Shown here: positions 45,924-55,074 of the stretch, piece by piece
How positions within the stretch are numbered: the stretch's first letter is position 1
Layout of the letters: every line of letters starts with the position of its first letter
DNA from: Dyadobacter diqingensis
GTDB lineage: Bacteria > Bacteroidota > Bacteroidia > Cytophagales > Spirosomataceae
Length of the DNA stretch: 61,254 bases
Assembly: GCF_024220585.1 (NCBI RefSeq)
Contig: NZ_JAMXKF010000017.1
Coordinates: 1-61,254, forward strand
Direction: 5' to 3'
Translations under genes and position numbers: made by a program
The notes under the pieces: generated by a model
The model's database searches: none
Told to the model about the DNA's origin: nothing
What the model saw: the letters and a program-made list of their open reading frames with translations, nothing else

Positions 45924-46706
45924 ATGAACAACAAATTTGTAATGCTGACCTTCGATCTGGAAGAATTTGATATTCCGGAAGAATATGGTCAGAAAGTATC
46001 CGATTCGGACCAGATGACCGTCACCAGAACCGGAACCGACAGACTGCTCAGCCTTTTGGATAAACACCAGATCCGTGCGACTTTTTTTACCACAGGAAAC
46101 TATGCGCAGCTCAACCCTGAATTAATCAAATCGATTTCACAAAAACATGAAATAGCTTCCCACTCGTTGTATCATTCGCCGTTTCATGCATTTGAAGAAA
46201 AAGATATTCTGGAATCAAAACGGATTCTGGAAGGTATTACTTTGCAAAAGGTTACGGGGTTCAGGATGCCCCGGTTAAAACCGTTTAATGCAGCCGTATT
46301 GGCGGACTGGGGATTTGAGTACGACTCGTCCATCAACCCGACTTATCTGCCGGGGCGGTATAATTTGTTACACAAAAGCCCGCTTCCGTATACAGAAAAC
46401 GGTCTGCTGGAATTGCCTTGTTCAACAACACCGTTGATCCGTTTTCCTTTGTTCTGGCTTGCATTCAAAAACCTGCCGATCGGTTTGTACGCTTATCTAT
46501 GCCGCGTCACCCTGAGGAAACGCAAAAACCTGATGCTCTATTTTCACCCCTGGGAATTTGCAGAAATTGCCGGTTATCAATTGCCAGGTTATGTGAAAGG
46601 CCCTGATGGTGAAGTGCTGGTGAATAAACTCGATAGGCTGATTGTAAATTTGTTAAAACAAAAAGCAAGATTCGTGACCTGTCAGGAATTTTGTAAAACG
46701 TTATAG
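45924..46706 (+). CDS. polysaccharide deacetylase (NodB/CE4-like)
   Basis: A 260-residue enzyme with the NodB homology fold. The catalytic/metal Asp is D11 in MLTFDLEEFD, the metal-binding histidines are in HEIASHSLYHSPFH, and GFRMPRLKP and YDSSINPTYLPGRY are the next conserved blocks. The late motif LMLYFHPWEF resembles the XynB/DUF3473-type deacetylases encoded in exopolysaccharide clusters. It has no signal peptide, so it may act on a cytoplasmic or membrane-associated glycan. The threonine aldolase gene follows on the same strand after 72 bp, with its own promoter box. Confidence 0.9.
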   Translation: MNNKFVMLTFDLEEFDIPEEYGQKVSDSDQMTVTRTGTDRLLSLLDKHQIRATFFTTGNYAQLNPELIKSISQKHEIASHSLYHSPFHAFEEKDILESKRILEGITLQKVTGFRMPRLKPFNAAVLADWGFEYDSSINPTYLPGRYNLLHKSPLPYTENGLLELPCSTTPLIRFPLFWLAFKNLPIGLYAYLCRVTLRKRKNLMLYFHPWEFAEIAGYQLPGYVKGPDGEVLVNKLDRLIVNLLKQKARFVTCQEFCKTL

Positions 46707-46721
46707 TCTGAGCTCGTTCAG

Positions 46722-46729
46722 TAGTTTTG
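46722..46729 (+). promoter_or_regulatory. -7 promoter element upstream of threonine aldolase
   Basis: TAGTTTTG matches TAnnTTTG, 49 bp upstream of the ATG at 46779 and just after the deacetylase stop codon. The nearest upstream TTG is 28 nt away, longer than the usual 17-23 nt. Confidence 0.4.
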
Positions 46730-46778
46730 TTGCGATAGAGTTCAAATTGTCCAGTGATTTTGAAAAAATGGAATATAA

Positions 46779-47795
46779 ATGTTAATAGATCTTCGTAGTG
46801 ATACGGTAACACGGCCGACCAAAGCCATGCAGGAAGCCATGTGGTCCGCGCCGGTGGGGGACGATGTCATGGGCGACGACCCGACTGTCAATGCTTTACA
46901 GGAAAAATCGGCGGCATTGTTTGGTATGGAAGCTGCTTTATTTTGTGCGTCAGGAACGATGACCAACCAGCTGGCAATTCGTGTGCACACGCAGCCCGGA
47001 AGTGATGTGATCTGTGATAAAAATTCGCATATCTATCTTTACGAAGGAGGCGGGATCATGCTGAATTCATTTTCATCAGTGAAATTGCTCGATGGTGACC
47101 GCGGCAGGATCAATGCCGAACAGGTTGCTGATGCGATAAGCCCGGAAGGAGATATTCATGCGACCATAAGCCGGATGGTTTCTCTGGAAAATACGATGAA
47201 CAAAGGCGGAGGCTGTTATTATGATTTTGAGGAGATAAAAGCGATTCGTGCGGTATGTGATCAAAATGATCTCGTTTTGCATCTCGACGGTGCGCGTCTT
47301 TTTAACGCTCTGGTGGAGACTGGCGAAACGCCTCAACAATTTGGAAAGGTTTTTGACAGCATCAGTATTTGTTTGTCCAAAGGGCTGGGATGTCCCGTGG
47401 GCTCATTATTGTTGGGGACAAAAGAAATGATTACCAAAGCCAAACGTTTCCGTAAGGTTATGGGAGGAGGCTGGCGACAGGCGGGTTTTTTGGCCGCGGC
47501 AGGCATTTATGCGCTTGATCATCAGGTTGACCGTTTAAAGGAAGACCATGTGGGAGCCCGTGCGATTGCCGAAATTTTCAGGCAAAAACCGGAGGTAGAG
47601 GACATTTATCCGGTGGATACCAACATTGTTATTATTCGGGTCGCTTCGCATATTTCAGCGCCGGAATATGTCCGTACTTTGGCTGAATCGGGAATTCAGG
47701 CAGTAACTTTTGGGAAAAACCTGGTCCGTTTTGTTACGCACCACGACTTTTCAGATGACCATCTTACAGAAATGCGTAAGCGATTATTAAGATAG
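46779..47795 (+). CDS. ltaE: low-specificity L-threonine aldolase
   Basis: A 338-residue PLP enzyme that cleaves L-threonine or L-allo-threonine to glycine and acetaldehyde. The N terminus IDLRSDTVTRPT is diagnostic for the family. Further motifs are APVGDDVMGDDPTVNALQ, FCASGTMTNQLAI, HLDGARLFNA (Asp binds the PLP ring) and LSKGLGCPVGS, with Lys201 as the PLP-binding residue. The length is as expected. It has its own -7 box and is probably a single-gene unit. Exact stereospecificity cannot be told from the sequence. Confidence 0.95.
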   Translation: MLIDLRSDTVTRPTKAMQEAMWSAPVGDDVMGDDPTVNALQEKSAALFGMEAALFCASGTMTNQLAIRVHTQPGSDVICDKNSHIYLYEGGGIMLNSFSSVKLLDGDRGRINAEQVADAISPEGDIHATISRMVSLENTMNKGGGCYYDFEEIKAIRAVCDQNDLVLHLDGARLFNALVETGETPQQFGKVFDSISICLSKGLGCPVGSLLLGTKEMITKAKRFRKVMGGGWRQAGFLAAAGIYALDHQVDRLKEDHVGARAIAEIFRQKPEVEDIYPVDTNIVIIRVASHISAPEYVRTLAESGIQAVTFGKNLVRFVTHHDFSDDHLTEMRKRLLR

Positions 47796-47839
47796 AAATC
47801 GAGCGGGCAGGTCATTGCTGAAAATAGAACGATCTGTCT

Positions 47840-48280
47840 TTATCTATTTTTTAACAGCAGTTTTTCCAAAAACAGACCTACGCCAATACCGATGGAGTAA
47901 GCCAGAATATCACTCCACAGGAAGCCATAACCCAGTACAAGCGCGCCTGGTGTGGTTGCCCGAATGGCATCAATCCATGGCGCATGGTATAACTGGCTGA
48001 TCTCGATCAGATAACAAAATACTGCCGAATACAGCGTAGTACGCAGTGTTGAATGTTTGTTAAAAAGAAATCCGGCAATAAGGAAAATCATTAACGCCCA
48101 CAGTGCATCGCCAAGATATAAATTAACTAACTTCGGAAATTGATCAGCCATTTTTCTGGATGTTAATCCAAGCGCAATGGTCAGTATCGTGAGGAAAAAA
48201 TAGGTAATTCTGTTACGTCCACTGGTTTTGGCATCAGGACGAAGCAAATTTTTTTCTTTTGAAAAAGTGTCTTTTTGCAT
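47840..48280 (-). CDS. DUF2809-family membrane protein
   Basis: A 146-residue membrane protein with about four segments. After a charged N-terminal 20 residues, RNRITYFFLTILTIALGLTSRK is the family hallmark, and LVNLYLGDALWALMIFLIAG, LRTTLYSAVFCYLIEISQLYHAPWIDAIRAT and GFLWSDILAYSIGIGVG continue the pattern. The function is not known. It is divergent from the secreted protein gene at 48322, with only 41 bp between start codons, so their promoters must overlap. Confidence 0.88.
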   Translation of the reverse strand: MQKDTFSKEKNLLRPDAKTSGRNRITYFFLTILTIALGLTSRKMADQFPKLVNLYLGDALWALMIFLIAGFLFNKHSTLRTTLYSAVFCYLIEISQLYHAPWIDAIRATTPGALVLGYGFLWSDILAYSIGIGVGLFLEKLLLKNR

Positions 48281-48321
48281 TCTTTACCGTCAATAGTACA
48301 TCACATAAAAAAACACAAGTT

Positions 48322-48912
48322 ATGAAGAATTACATGTTATCCCTGACAACTGCTTTTTGCCTGTTATTTTTAACACATGTTTCATTCGCACAGGATATGT
48401 CTGTGGAAGGCCTGCTCGACAAGGCGGTTGCACTTTCCCAAAAAGGAGACGATGCTGGTACGGCTGAGGCGTTAACAAAAGGAACTGCGGCTCTGGAAAG
48501 TGAAGCAAAGGGATCGACAGGCACATTGAAAGACAAATTGTTAAGCAAAGCGGGCGATCTTAAATCGCTCATTCCTTTGGCTTCCGGTGGAAAATTACAA
48601 TCGGGGATTTTGGGAAAAGCGGTGAGCGCAGTTAAAATGCTTGTTGGTGCTAACAGGATCAGCAGCTTATTAGGAAAAGGCGAATCCGGCCTGCTTGGCA
48701 ATGCATCTAGTTTAACGAGCAATTTGGGATTAATCAAAGCGGGTTCATCAATCCTGGGTTCGGATTCACAAAGCAAGCTTGGTGGGTTACTCGGCGAGGC
48801 TACAAAAGCTGTGGGAGGACTTGACAAAAAAGGCATGGCCGGAAAGCTGGCTGCAACAGCTTCCAGCAAATCTCTGGGAAGTATTGTAAGCCTTGTTGGC
48901 TCTGCTATTTAG
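48322..48912 (+). CDS. secreted protein of unknown function, Gly/Ser/Lys/Leu-rich
   Basis: A 196-residue protein with a signal peptide of 24 residues ending VSFAQ. The mature part starts with a helical stretch (VEGLLDKAVALSQKGDDAGTAEALTKG) and continues with low-complexity segments of Gly, Ser, Leu, Lys and Ala in loose repeats such as LLGKGESGLLG, SLTSNLGLIKAGSSILG and GGLLGEATKAVGGLDKKG. It contains few aromatic residues and no Cys after the signal. I do not recognise a family. The ATG at 48322 is chosen over an upstream extension because it gives a clean signal peptide. A strong terminator follows. Confidence 0.8.
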   Translation: MKNYMLSLTTAFCLLFLTHVSFAQDMSVEGLLDKAVALSQKGDDAGTAEALTKGTAALESEAKGSTGTLKDKLLSKAGDLKSLIPLASGGKLQSGILGKAVSAVKMLVGANRISSLLGKGESGLLGNASSLTSNLGLIKAGSSILGSDSQSKLGGLLGEATKAVGGLDKKGMAGKLAATASSKSLGSIVSLVGSAI

Positions 48913-48946
48913 GATCAGTAAATTACGGTTCAATAAATATATTTTT

Positions 48947-48976
48947 AAGCCACTTCCGTTTGGGAGTGGCTTTTTT
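48947..48976 (+). terminator. terminator of the secreted protein gene
   Basis: AAGCCACTTCC and GGGAGTGGCTT form an 11-bp stem with one G-U pair and loop GTTT, followed by six T, 35 bp after the stop codon. It also separates this gene from the convergent lipoprotein gene. Confidence 0.88.
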
Positions 48977-48994
48977 AATGTGAGCAAAAGCAGA

Positions 48995-49759
48995 TTATTG
49001 GCGCAGGTCAAAAGCGATTCCTTTGATTGCCCTTTCGCCTTTGATATCCTGAACGGGCGCCTCAATGTGATAAATGCTGAGTGTTTTTCTTTCTTTATCC
49101 TTCTTAAAAGCAAAAGTTAGAGCCTCATTTTTGTCATTACTTAATGTGATGCTGTTGGATATCGGATAAATTTCTCCCATACAATCACCGCTGTAACAAA
49201 TCGTGTAACGGGTAAAGTTTTCAAGACCTTTAACTGCTCCGTCTGCACTGAAAACAACCTTTTGCGGTGCGATTTTACCCGAACTGAACAGATTATATTC
49301 TCCTGCGATTATTTGTTGATTTAGTGAATGTATAAAGTCTGTATCACCTTTGGCCGCTTTAAATTGTGAATTTTTGGTAGCGCCGTTCCATGCACTATCG
49401 ATTAATGTGATGGTATGATCGTCGTTCAGCGTAAATACCATATCCTTATCTTTGAGCGCTTTTACAAGCAAATATTTGTCTCCACTCTTTTTATAAGCAA
49501 GTTTGGCCTGCTCAAAACCATACAAAATATCCACACTATCAGCATCCGAAAAATTCATTTCATAACAATAAACAGGGATTAATCCGGGTATTGAATCGGA
49601 TACGCTGCCAAGAAAAGTCTCATTGATATATCGTCCCGTAATTTTGGTGTTTTCATTATCATTGTTCTGGCTACATCCGGCGGCAACCATTGAAAAGAGA
49701 AACAATGAAAACAGGGATTCAGGTATTTTTGTGAAAGGTGTTATTGGTGTTTTTTTCAT
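48995..49759 (-). CDS. lipoprotein of unknown function
   Basis: A 254-residue protein with a lipoprotein signal ending VAAGC (Cys29) after an unusually long 16-residue leader before the hydrophobic core. The mature protein looks beta-rich, with repeated patterns such as KITGRYINETF, YLLVKALKDKDMVFTLNDDHTITLID and QQIIAGEYNLF, which suggest a lipocalin-like or META-like barrel. Two Cys residues in YTICYSGDCMGEIYP could form a disulphide. No family can be named with confidence. It is convergent with the secreted protein gene. Confidence 0.8.
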   Translation of the reverse strand: MKKTPITPFTKIPESLFSLFLFSMVAAGCSQNNDNENTKITGRYINETFLGSVSDSIPGLIPVYCYEMNFSDADSVDILYGFEQAKLAYKKSGDKYLLVKALKDKDMVFTLNDDHTITLIDSAWNGATKNSQFKAAKGDTDFIHSLNQQIIAGEYNLFSSGKIAPQKVVFSADGAVKGLENFTRYTICYSGDCMGEIYPISNSITLSNDKNEALTFAFKKDKERKTLSIYHIEAPVQDIKGERAIKGIAFDLRQ

Positions 49760-50320
49760 AACGATTTATTTAAATAGTGGGGTTACGGTCAGAATTGTAA
49801 ATATACGTAAACCCTTAAAGCACAGTCAATAAAAAAGCTATTGGTATGGAGGCGACAAATGGCTGAATTTGAGTCTTGTTAACAAAAAAAGGACGTTACC
49901 AGCTTTTTTGGCTGGCAACATCCGTGTTATGATGATGAAGTGTTAAGGTTTTATACAGACCGGAATCTAGTTGTATCTGATTCGGAGTGTTATAATGATT
50001 CAGTTTACTGGTGTAATATGCAATTGTTATAAGTCCGATTTATAACACTATCGAAAAAACTGTGCCTTATGAATTACCGTAAACTTGTGCAGGAGAAATT
50101 TTGACCAAAAGAAAAGGAAAGGGGTAAAGTGAATATACAGAATAGGATTATTGTTCGGTATTTATATTGCTTATAATCAATATATTATAATATTATCCGA
50201 TTTTAGGGAGATTATCTTATCTGGTTTTTTAGAAAGTGTCTGACGACGAGAGTTACTATGAGGTGCTTTGACCTCAATCTGGAAATTGTTGTAGAAAAAT
50301 GTAGTTGAGGGGAAATGATC
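49760..50320. other. 561-bp stretch without a gene
   Basis: Between the lipoprotein gene (start at 49759, minus) and the stop of the TetR gene (50321, minus). No frame is open for 60 codons. The only clear element is the minus-strand terminator at 49884-49923. The region around 50150-50215 is very AT-rich. Confidence 0.55.
49884..49923 (-). terminator. minus-strand terminator in a gene-free stretch
   Basis: GGACGTTACCAGC and GCTGGCAACATCC pair in 13 positions with two A-C mismatches on the plus strand, which become G-U pairs on the minus strand. Seven U residues follow on the minus strand. The nearest minus-strand gene upstream (TetR) ends almost 400 bp away. Confidence 0.75.
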
Positions 50321-50881
50321 TTATTTGATGTATTTCAATTTAAAAAGATCAGAAACGGCTTGTTGTGCTTTTTCGACCGGCCATTGACTTTTAAATAGCT
50401 GACTTTCCGTGATAGCACTTTCGAAAAGCATGTAAACAATGTCGGAGATATCATTTTTTTGATCTTCAAGAATATCGGCAAAAAATTGTCTCAGCTCCTG
50501 TTTGTGCGTTTGTATAGAGGCGAGAAGTACGAAGTTGTCAGGTTGTATCTCGGATAATAAATTGAGGAAGCTGCACCCGCGAAAATTTTCATTCTCATTG
50601 ATGTGCGTAAGGAAATCAAAGGCCGCGAGAATCTTTTTACGGGGTTTCTTTTCTGCGTCTGTAAATAGTCTGAGCTGCGTAAACCACAGATCGTGACGGG
50701 CATTCAGATATTCGATGCCCAGCTCTTCCTTGGATTTGAAATGCAAATACAAACTGGCTTTGGCAACGCCGGCCTCGCTGATAATCTGATTAATTCCTGT
50801 TGCATTGTAGCCCTGTGCATGAAACAGACGCAGCGCGGTGTCCAGAATCCTTTCTCTTGGTACAATCGGATGGTGTTTCAT
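50321..50881 (-). CDS. TetR/AcrR-family transcriptional regulator
   Basis: A 186-residue repressor-type regulator. The N-terminal helix-turn-helix (about residues 10-56) has the family pattern ERILDTALRLFHAQGYNATGINQIISEAGVAKASLYLHFKSKEEL. The C-terminal ligand-binding domain contains FRGCSFLNLLSEI, as in the NemR/YxaF-like subgroup. The target is not obvious: neighbours on both sides are separated by long gaps. A palindrome-like site 20 bp upstream suggests autoregulation. Confidence 0.92.
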   Translation of the reverse strand: MKHHPIVPRERILDTALRLFHAQGYNATGINQIISEAGVAKASLYLHFKSKEELGIEYLNARHDLWFTQLRLFTDAEKKPRKKILAAFDFLTHINENENFRGCSFLNLLSEIQPDNFVLLASIQTHKQELRQFFADILEDQKNDISDIVYMLFESAITESQLFKSQWPVEKAQQAVSDLFKLKYIK

Positions 50882-50901
50882 AAGTAAATCGGATTAATTA
50901 A

Positions 50902-50922
50902 ACATACAGATCAGTCTATTTA
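50902..50922. promoter_or_regulatory. possible TetR operator
   Basis: ACAGATCAGTCTAT within this stretch is an imperfect inverted repeat (TAGAC/TGT-type half sites on the minus strand) just upstream of the tetR start codon. Such sites are commonly bound by this family, but the symmetry is weak. Confidence 0.3.
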
Positions 50923-50999
50923 CGGAAATGTTGAGGATAATATAGAATGGAAGTTATAAAGCAAATAGCGATAATAAAAGTGTTTTGACAGATTTCTGA

Positions 51000-51950
51000 T
51001 CAGGGCCGGTAAATCAGCTGCTTGTTGTTATAGGCTGCAAAACAACCGAGTCCGCCTTCGATATTATTAAAAACAAGAACCGGCTCAGCGAAAGGGTTGT
51101 CGGTACGGTCATTTAGCCTGAGTGACTGATGGTAATCGTAATACGATTTTTCGGTGTTGTTCACTTCCATCACGAGCGCGATTAATTTGAGTTTCTGTTT
51201 TGCATAATACTTGGTGCCGTCGCTCGAAGTATACAACAGCGATGAAGGCAGAAATCCCCTTCCCAACGGCGAGGTGAACGAAGTTCCATCCAGATTTACG
51301 TCATTCTGAAAATCACTTCTGCCGCTGTTGTCGTCCCAGTTGATACTGAACCGGTTTCGAACCCGTTTTTCCTCAAAGTTATCCGGATTGGTACCTTCCA
51401 GAATAGAATATTCAACATCCATATTGGCCCGCACACGGTAGTAGTTGCTTTCTCCGGGAATATCCTGCCAGATCATTTTTACCGTCAGGGCTGTGTCCGG
51501 GCCATTGCGCCGGCTCAGATAAGCAGTGTCCAGTACGTAAGATTTTATGGTGACCTGATTGGCCGGGACGGTGCACGTGGAAGTCACCGAGCGTTTTCCA
51601 TCCGAAACAGACAGCTTGTATGTTTCCGATGCAACGATCGGAAATTTGGTTTTTTCTATGGTGTAAAGCTGGCTGGTTGAATCATAAAGTAATGTTACTT
51701 CTTTACCTCCCCCCGACATTTTCACGACAGCATTTTTGATAACCGAAGTGCTTGAACTCGATTCGCCAAACAAAGGAATCGACTCGGTGACAACCACGTT
51801 GATACGGGTCGCCTGGGGGGAAATAAACGACTGGACGACAAGCTTTGACGTCGTTTCGGGTAGGTCGTCGGGCGAGATTTCCGTGATCAGGGTATCACAG
51901 GAAAACAGCCCGGTCAGCACTATCAGCAGAATAAAAATCTTTGCTTTCAT
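51000..51950 (-). CDS. DUF4249-family surface lipoprotein
   Basis: A 316-residue lipoprotein (signal ending GLFSC, Cys18) of the DUF4249 family, which is regularly encoded next to TonB-dependent receptors in Bacteroidota. The mature start DTLITEISPDDLPETTSKLVVQSFISP and the Ig-like segment PLFGESSSSTSVIKNAVVKMSG are typical; later come VPANQVTIKSYVLDT and the Tyr/Asp-rich C-terminal part. It starts 4 bp after the receptor stop codon, so the two are one operon and are likely partners at the outer membrane, by analogy with SusD. The ligand is unknown. Confidence 0.9.
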   Translation of the reverse strand: MKAKIFILLIVLTGLFSCDTLITEISPDDLPETTSKLVVQSFISPQATRINVVVTESIPLFGESSSSTSVIKNAVVKMSGGGKEVTLLYDSTSQLYTIEKTKFPIVASETYKLSVSDGKRSVTSTCTVPANQVTIKSYVLDTAYLSRRNGPDTALTVKMIWQDIPGESNYYRVRANMDVEYSILEGTNPDNFEEKRVRNRFSINWDDNSGRSDFQNDVNLDGTSFTSPLGRGFLPSSLLYTSSDGTKYYAKQKLKLIALVMEVNNTEKSYYDYHQSLRLNDRTDNPFAEPVLVFNNIEGGLGCFAAYNNKQLIYRP

Positions 51951-51953
51951 ATC

Positions 51954-54353
51954 TTAAAACTTGAAATTATAACTTACGGAAGGTAATACCGGGAACAGGG
52001 AGTAACGTTTCAGCGTGCTTTTGGTGTTGCCATTAGCCAGTTTCTCTTCCGAAATGTCGTAGAAAAACGGATTTCTGCGATTGTAGGCATTGTAGAGCCC
52101 AAATTCCCAGGTCCGTTCGTGTCGTTTCTTTTTTCGGTGCAGCTGTACCGCCAGATCCAGCCTGTGAAAGGGCTCCGCACGAAAACTGTTTTTCTCGCCA
52201 TACTCATTGACCCGGTCGCCATTCCAGGTTATGGTAGATTTTCCACCCGAAGAAAAGCGGCTGAAAAAATTGTCTGTGACGCCGGTGAAACTGGCCATTG
52301 GTAAGGTGAGCGCATTGCCCGTACCATAAACCCAGGTGGCAGAAAGCGTGATGCGTTTGCTCAGCTCATAAATCCCAACCACGGATAAGTCGTGCCGGCG
52401 ATCATAACGGGGGTAAAATGTCTTGCCAAAATTGAGCTCAGGAAATTGCCATTTGGTCCAGGAAAGCGTATACCCAACCCACCCCGAAAACCGCCCGGTT
52501 TTTTTGTGCACCAGAAATTCTGCTCCGTATGACCAGCCTTTCCCGGCCGTTACGTTGTCTTCCCAGCTTAGCTCATTGGCGTTTTCACCATTAATACTCA
52601 AAAATGACGCACCTTCCTTGTAATTAAGAATGTGGTTCATTTTCTTGTAATAACCTTCCAGTGTCAAGGTCAGCACGGGTTTTTCAAGATCTTTTGCCAG
52701 ACCAATCGCAACCTGCTGCGACTGCTGTGGTGCGACGCGATCTGTGGTCGGTACCCACAAATCTGTCGGCAGGCCAAGCCCGGTGTTCGATAACAAATGG
52801 ACATACTGGTTCATTTGGGCATACGATGCCTTGAATGAAAAATCCTGAGCCAGGCGCAAGGCTGCCGAGAAACGAGGTTCCGGCCTGATGTATGTTTTTG
52901 AGGCAGTCTGGAAGGAACTTATCCTTAACCCAGCATTCATTTTCAGCGCATCGGCCGCCTGCCAGGTATCTTCAATATAAATCCCGCTTTCGAGTGTATT
53001 GACCGGCTTAACCGACCTTTCTATGGATTCGTCAATGAAAGAACCCTGAATAGCAAGGGCGGAGGGAATAAAGCGGTGAAACGTGGCCTGGGCTCCGAAT
53101 TTTACAGCATGTTTGGGTGAGGGATAAAAATCCAGATCTGTTTTGATGCCCCAGTCGCGGATTTTGGATGTGTAACGCAGGCTGAATTCATCCTGAACAC
53201 TGCCATCTGTGTTGAGGTCTTTGCTATAATTGGAGACTCCGAAATTGAAATTGCTGTAAATGAACGAGGTATTGACAAATAGCTTCTGATTTAGCAAATG
53301 ATTCCATCGGAGCGTTGCCGTTTTGTTTCCCCAGTCGAGGCCTGCGCGGGATTCGTCATTGTTGCCGGTTTCATTGGCGTAAAACTTGTCGTGGCCAAAA
53401 TATCCGCTTAAATACACCTTGTCTCTCGCGCCCAGATCGTAATTGATTTTTGCATTGAGATCGTAAAAGTAATAGCCGGGTTTTACCTGTTCATCCGCGC
53501 CGCGCTGGTTTCGGGCGATCAGCGGAGCCGCCAGGATGTCAATATAAGTGCGTCTCCCTGATATTAAAAATGATGATTTTCCTTTGGAAATAGGCCCTTC
53601 AAGCGTCAGTCTTGATGAAATAACGCCAATACCTCCTTCGCCGTGTAAGGCATCTTTACTTCCTTCTTTCATATTCATTTCTAACACAGAGGATAACCGT
53701 CCGCCATATCTTGCCGGAAACCCGCCCTTGGTGAGTTCCACACTTTTGAGCGCATCACTGTTAAAAATGGAGAAAAAGCCGAAAAGGTGGTTCGCATTGT
53801 ACACCACAGCATCGTCCAGAATGATGAGGTTCTGGTCCGGGCCACCGCCGCGCACATACAACCCCGTTTGCCCTTCTGTGCCTTTTTGCACTCCCGGCAT
53901 CAGCTGTAAAACTTTCAGGACATCCTTTTCGCCAAAAAAGGCAGGTATTTTCTTGATCTGCTGAATGGGGATCTCAATCTGGCTCATCTGCGCTGAACGG
54001 CTGACATAGTCCTCCTGCCGGCGGGAGGAAACCACTACTTCGTCCAACTGATTGATGGTCGTCAGTAAAATGTTGAGTTCCGCATTTTTCCTCAGACTGA
54101 TCTTTCGCTCCGTCTTCTCGTAACCTACAAAAGAGTAAACGATCAAAGCAGAATCTGCAACGGGAAGTGTCAGTGAATAGAAGCCATAGGTATTGGTAAC
54201 TGTGCCATAAGGCGTATCGGGAATGTACACATTCACACCCGGAAGCTGCTCCTGGCTGCCCTGTTCTTTGACAAAGCCGCTGATGGTTATACGTTCCTGC
54301 GCGCTAACTGTAAGTGTGTATAATATGAAAAATAGGGTAAAAATTATACGCAT
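51954..54353 (-). CDS. TonB-dependent receptor with carboxypeptidase-regulatory-like domain
   Basis: A 799-residue outer-membrane receptor. A signal peptide ends SAQ (about residue 19), then a CarboxypepD_reg-like domain (about 22-105; ISGFVKEQGSQEQLPGVNVYIPD), the TonB plug (DVLKVLQLMPGVQKGTEGQTGLYVRGGGPDQNLIILDDAVVY, SVELTKGGFPARYGGRLSSVLEM) and the beta-barrel, ending SVSYNFKF. It belongs to the shorter FecA-like group, not the SusC group. The partner is the DUF4249 lipoprotein. No sigma/anti-sigma genes are next to it. Substrate unknown. Confidence 0.94.
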   Translation of the reverse strand: MRIIFTLFFILYTLTVSAQERITISGFVKEQGSQEQLPGVNVYIPDTPYGTVTNTYGFYSLTLPVADSALIVYSFVGYEKTERKISLRKNAELNILLTTINQLDEVVVSSRRQEDYVSRSAQMSQIEIPIQQIKKIPAFFGEKDVLKVLQLMPGVQKGTEGQTGLYVRGGGPDQNLIILDDAVVYNANHLFGFFSIFNSDALKSVELTKGGFPARYGGRLSSVLEMNMKEGSKDALHGEGGIGVISSRLTLEGPISKGKSSFLISGRRTYIDILAAPLIARNQRGADEQVKPGYYFYDLNAKINYDLGARDKVYLSGYFGHDKFYANETGNNDESRAGLDWGNKTATLRWNHLLNQKLFVNTSFIYSNFNFGVSNYSKDLNTDGSVQDEFSLRYTSKIRDWGIKTDLDFYPSPKHAVKFGAQATFHRFIPSALAIQGSFIDESIERSVKPVNTLESGIYIEDTWQAADALKMNAGLRISSFQTASKTYIRPEPRFSAALRLAQDFSFKASYAQMNQYVHLLSNTGLGLPTDLWVPTTDRVAPQQSQQVAIGLAKDLEKPVLTLTLEGYYKKMNHILNYKEGASFLSINGENANELSWEDNVTAGKGWSYGAEFLVHKKTGRFSGWVGYTLSWTKWQFPELNFGKTFYPRYDRRHDLSVVGIYELSKRITLSATWVYGTGNALTLPMASFTGVTDNFFSRFSSGGKSTITWNGDRVNEYGEKNSFRAEPFHRLDLAVQLHRKKKRHERTWEFGLYNAYNRRNPFFYDISEEKLANGNTKSTLKRYSLFPVLPSVSYNFKF

Positions 54354-54541
54354 AGTTAGCGAGCTGGTTGACTTTTGTAACGTCCTATTGCTGAATATAG
54401 TATAAAAATTTCATAGCTAAATATAAGCCTTGAAGAAAGTCGTTTTTGGTATTATGCGGAGGTGTTCCGGTGAGGAAAAGGTATTCCGAAGGCAGGAGAT
54501 TTTGGCAGAAGTAAAGGTTCTGAGTGTATTTTAAGCAAGTT

Positions 54542-54582
54542 ATCCGCACGGACTTGAACGGAGAGGACAAGTCCATGCGGAT
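54542..54582 (-). terminator. terminator-like hairpin after the 54593 gene
   Basis: ATCCGCACGGACTT and AAGTCCATGCGGAT form a 14-bp stem with a 13-nt loop; the single mismatch becomes a G-U pair on the minus strand. It lies 10 bp after the stop codon. Only a short T-rich tract follows on the minus strand. Confidence 0.65.
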
Positions 54583-54592
54583 TGTATTTTAT

Positions 54593-54991
54593 TCATAAAT
54601 AGCTCTTACCAGGCACGGATTCCCGTTTTGTGAAAAGTTCCTGATAGGCAGGCTCGTATATCTCTGAAATAATGTAAGTACCGCTGGTTTGCCATTTCCC
54701 GTCAATCCATTGTCCGGACTCATCCAATTGTTTTTCTATGGTTTGCGACTGTATCAATGCCTTGCCCCAGATCAGCCACTTCCCGTTGATACTCTGGACT
54801 AAAAATACGCGTACAGGGTCCAGGTGAAATATTCTTGCGCTGTCTTTTTTATAGAAATGGAAAACTTTCCCTTTCACATCATCCAGTGTTACCGGCGTTT
54901 TCAAGTGTTTTTCAAGGTTGAGTATGTCGGCTGGAAACCCCTGTTCTGCTGTGATTTGTAGTGTATCGTTAATTTCGATAAAACTTCCCAT
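54593..54991 (-). CDS. conserved-looking small protein of unknown function
   Basis: A 132-residue, probably cytoplasmic protein with mixed alpha/beta pattern: FIEINDTLQITAEQGFPADIL, then VKGKVFHFYKKDSARIFHLDPVRVFLVQSINGKWLIWGKALIQSQT and a C-terminal part with GTYIISEIYEPAYQ. No signal peptide or membrane segment. The compact, balanced composition and the terminator downstream argue that it is a real gene. It lies 83 bp downstream of nrdJ on the same strand and may share its transcript. I do not recognise a family. Confidence 0.8.
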   Translation of the reverse strand: MGSFIEINDTLQITAEQGFPADILNLEKHLKTPVTLDDVKGKVFHFYKKDSARIFHLDPVRVFLVQSINGKWLIWGKALIQSQTIEKQLDESGQWIDGKWQTSGTYIISEIYEPAYQELFTKRESVPGKSYL

Positions 54992-55074
54992 TATTATTTC
55001 GAATCAAATTGTAAAACTGTGATTGAATTTGTCATCCCAAAACGGTCAAATTTTTGAGTGCTTTTTTTGCTAAG

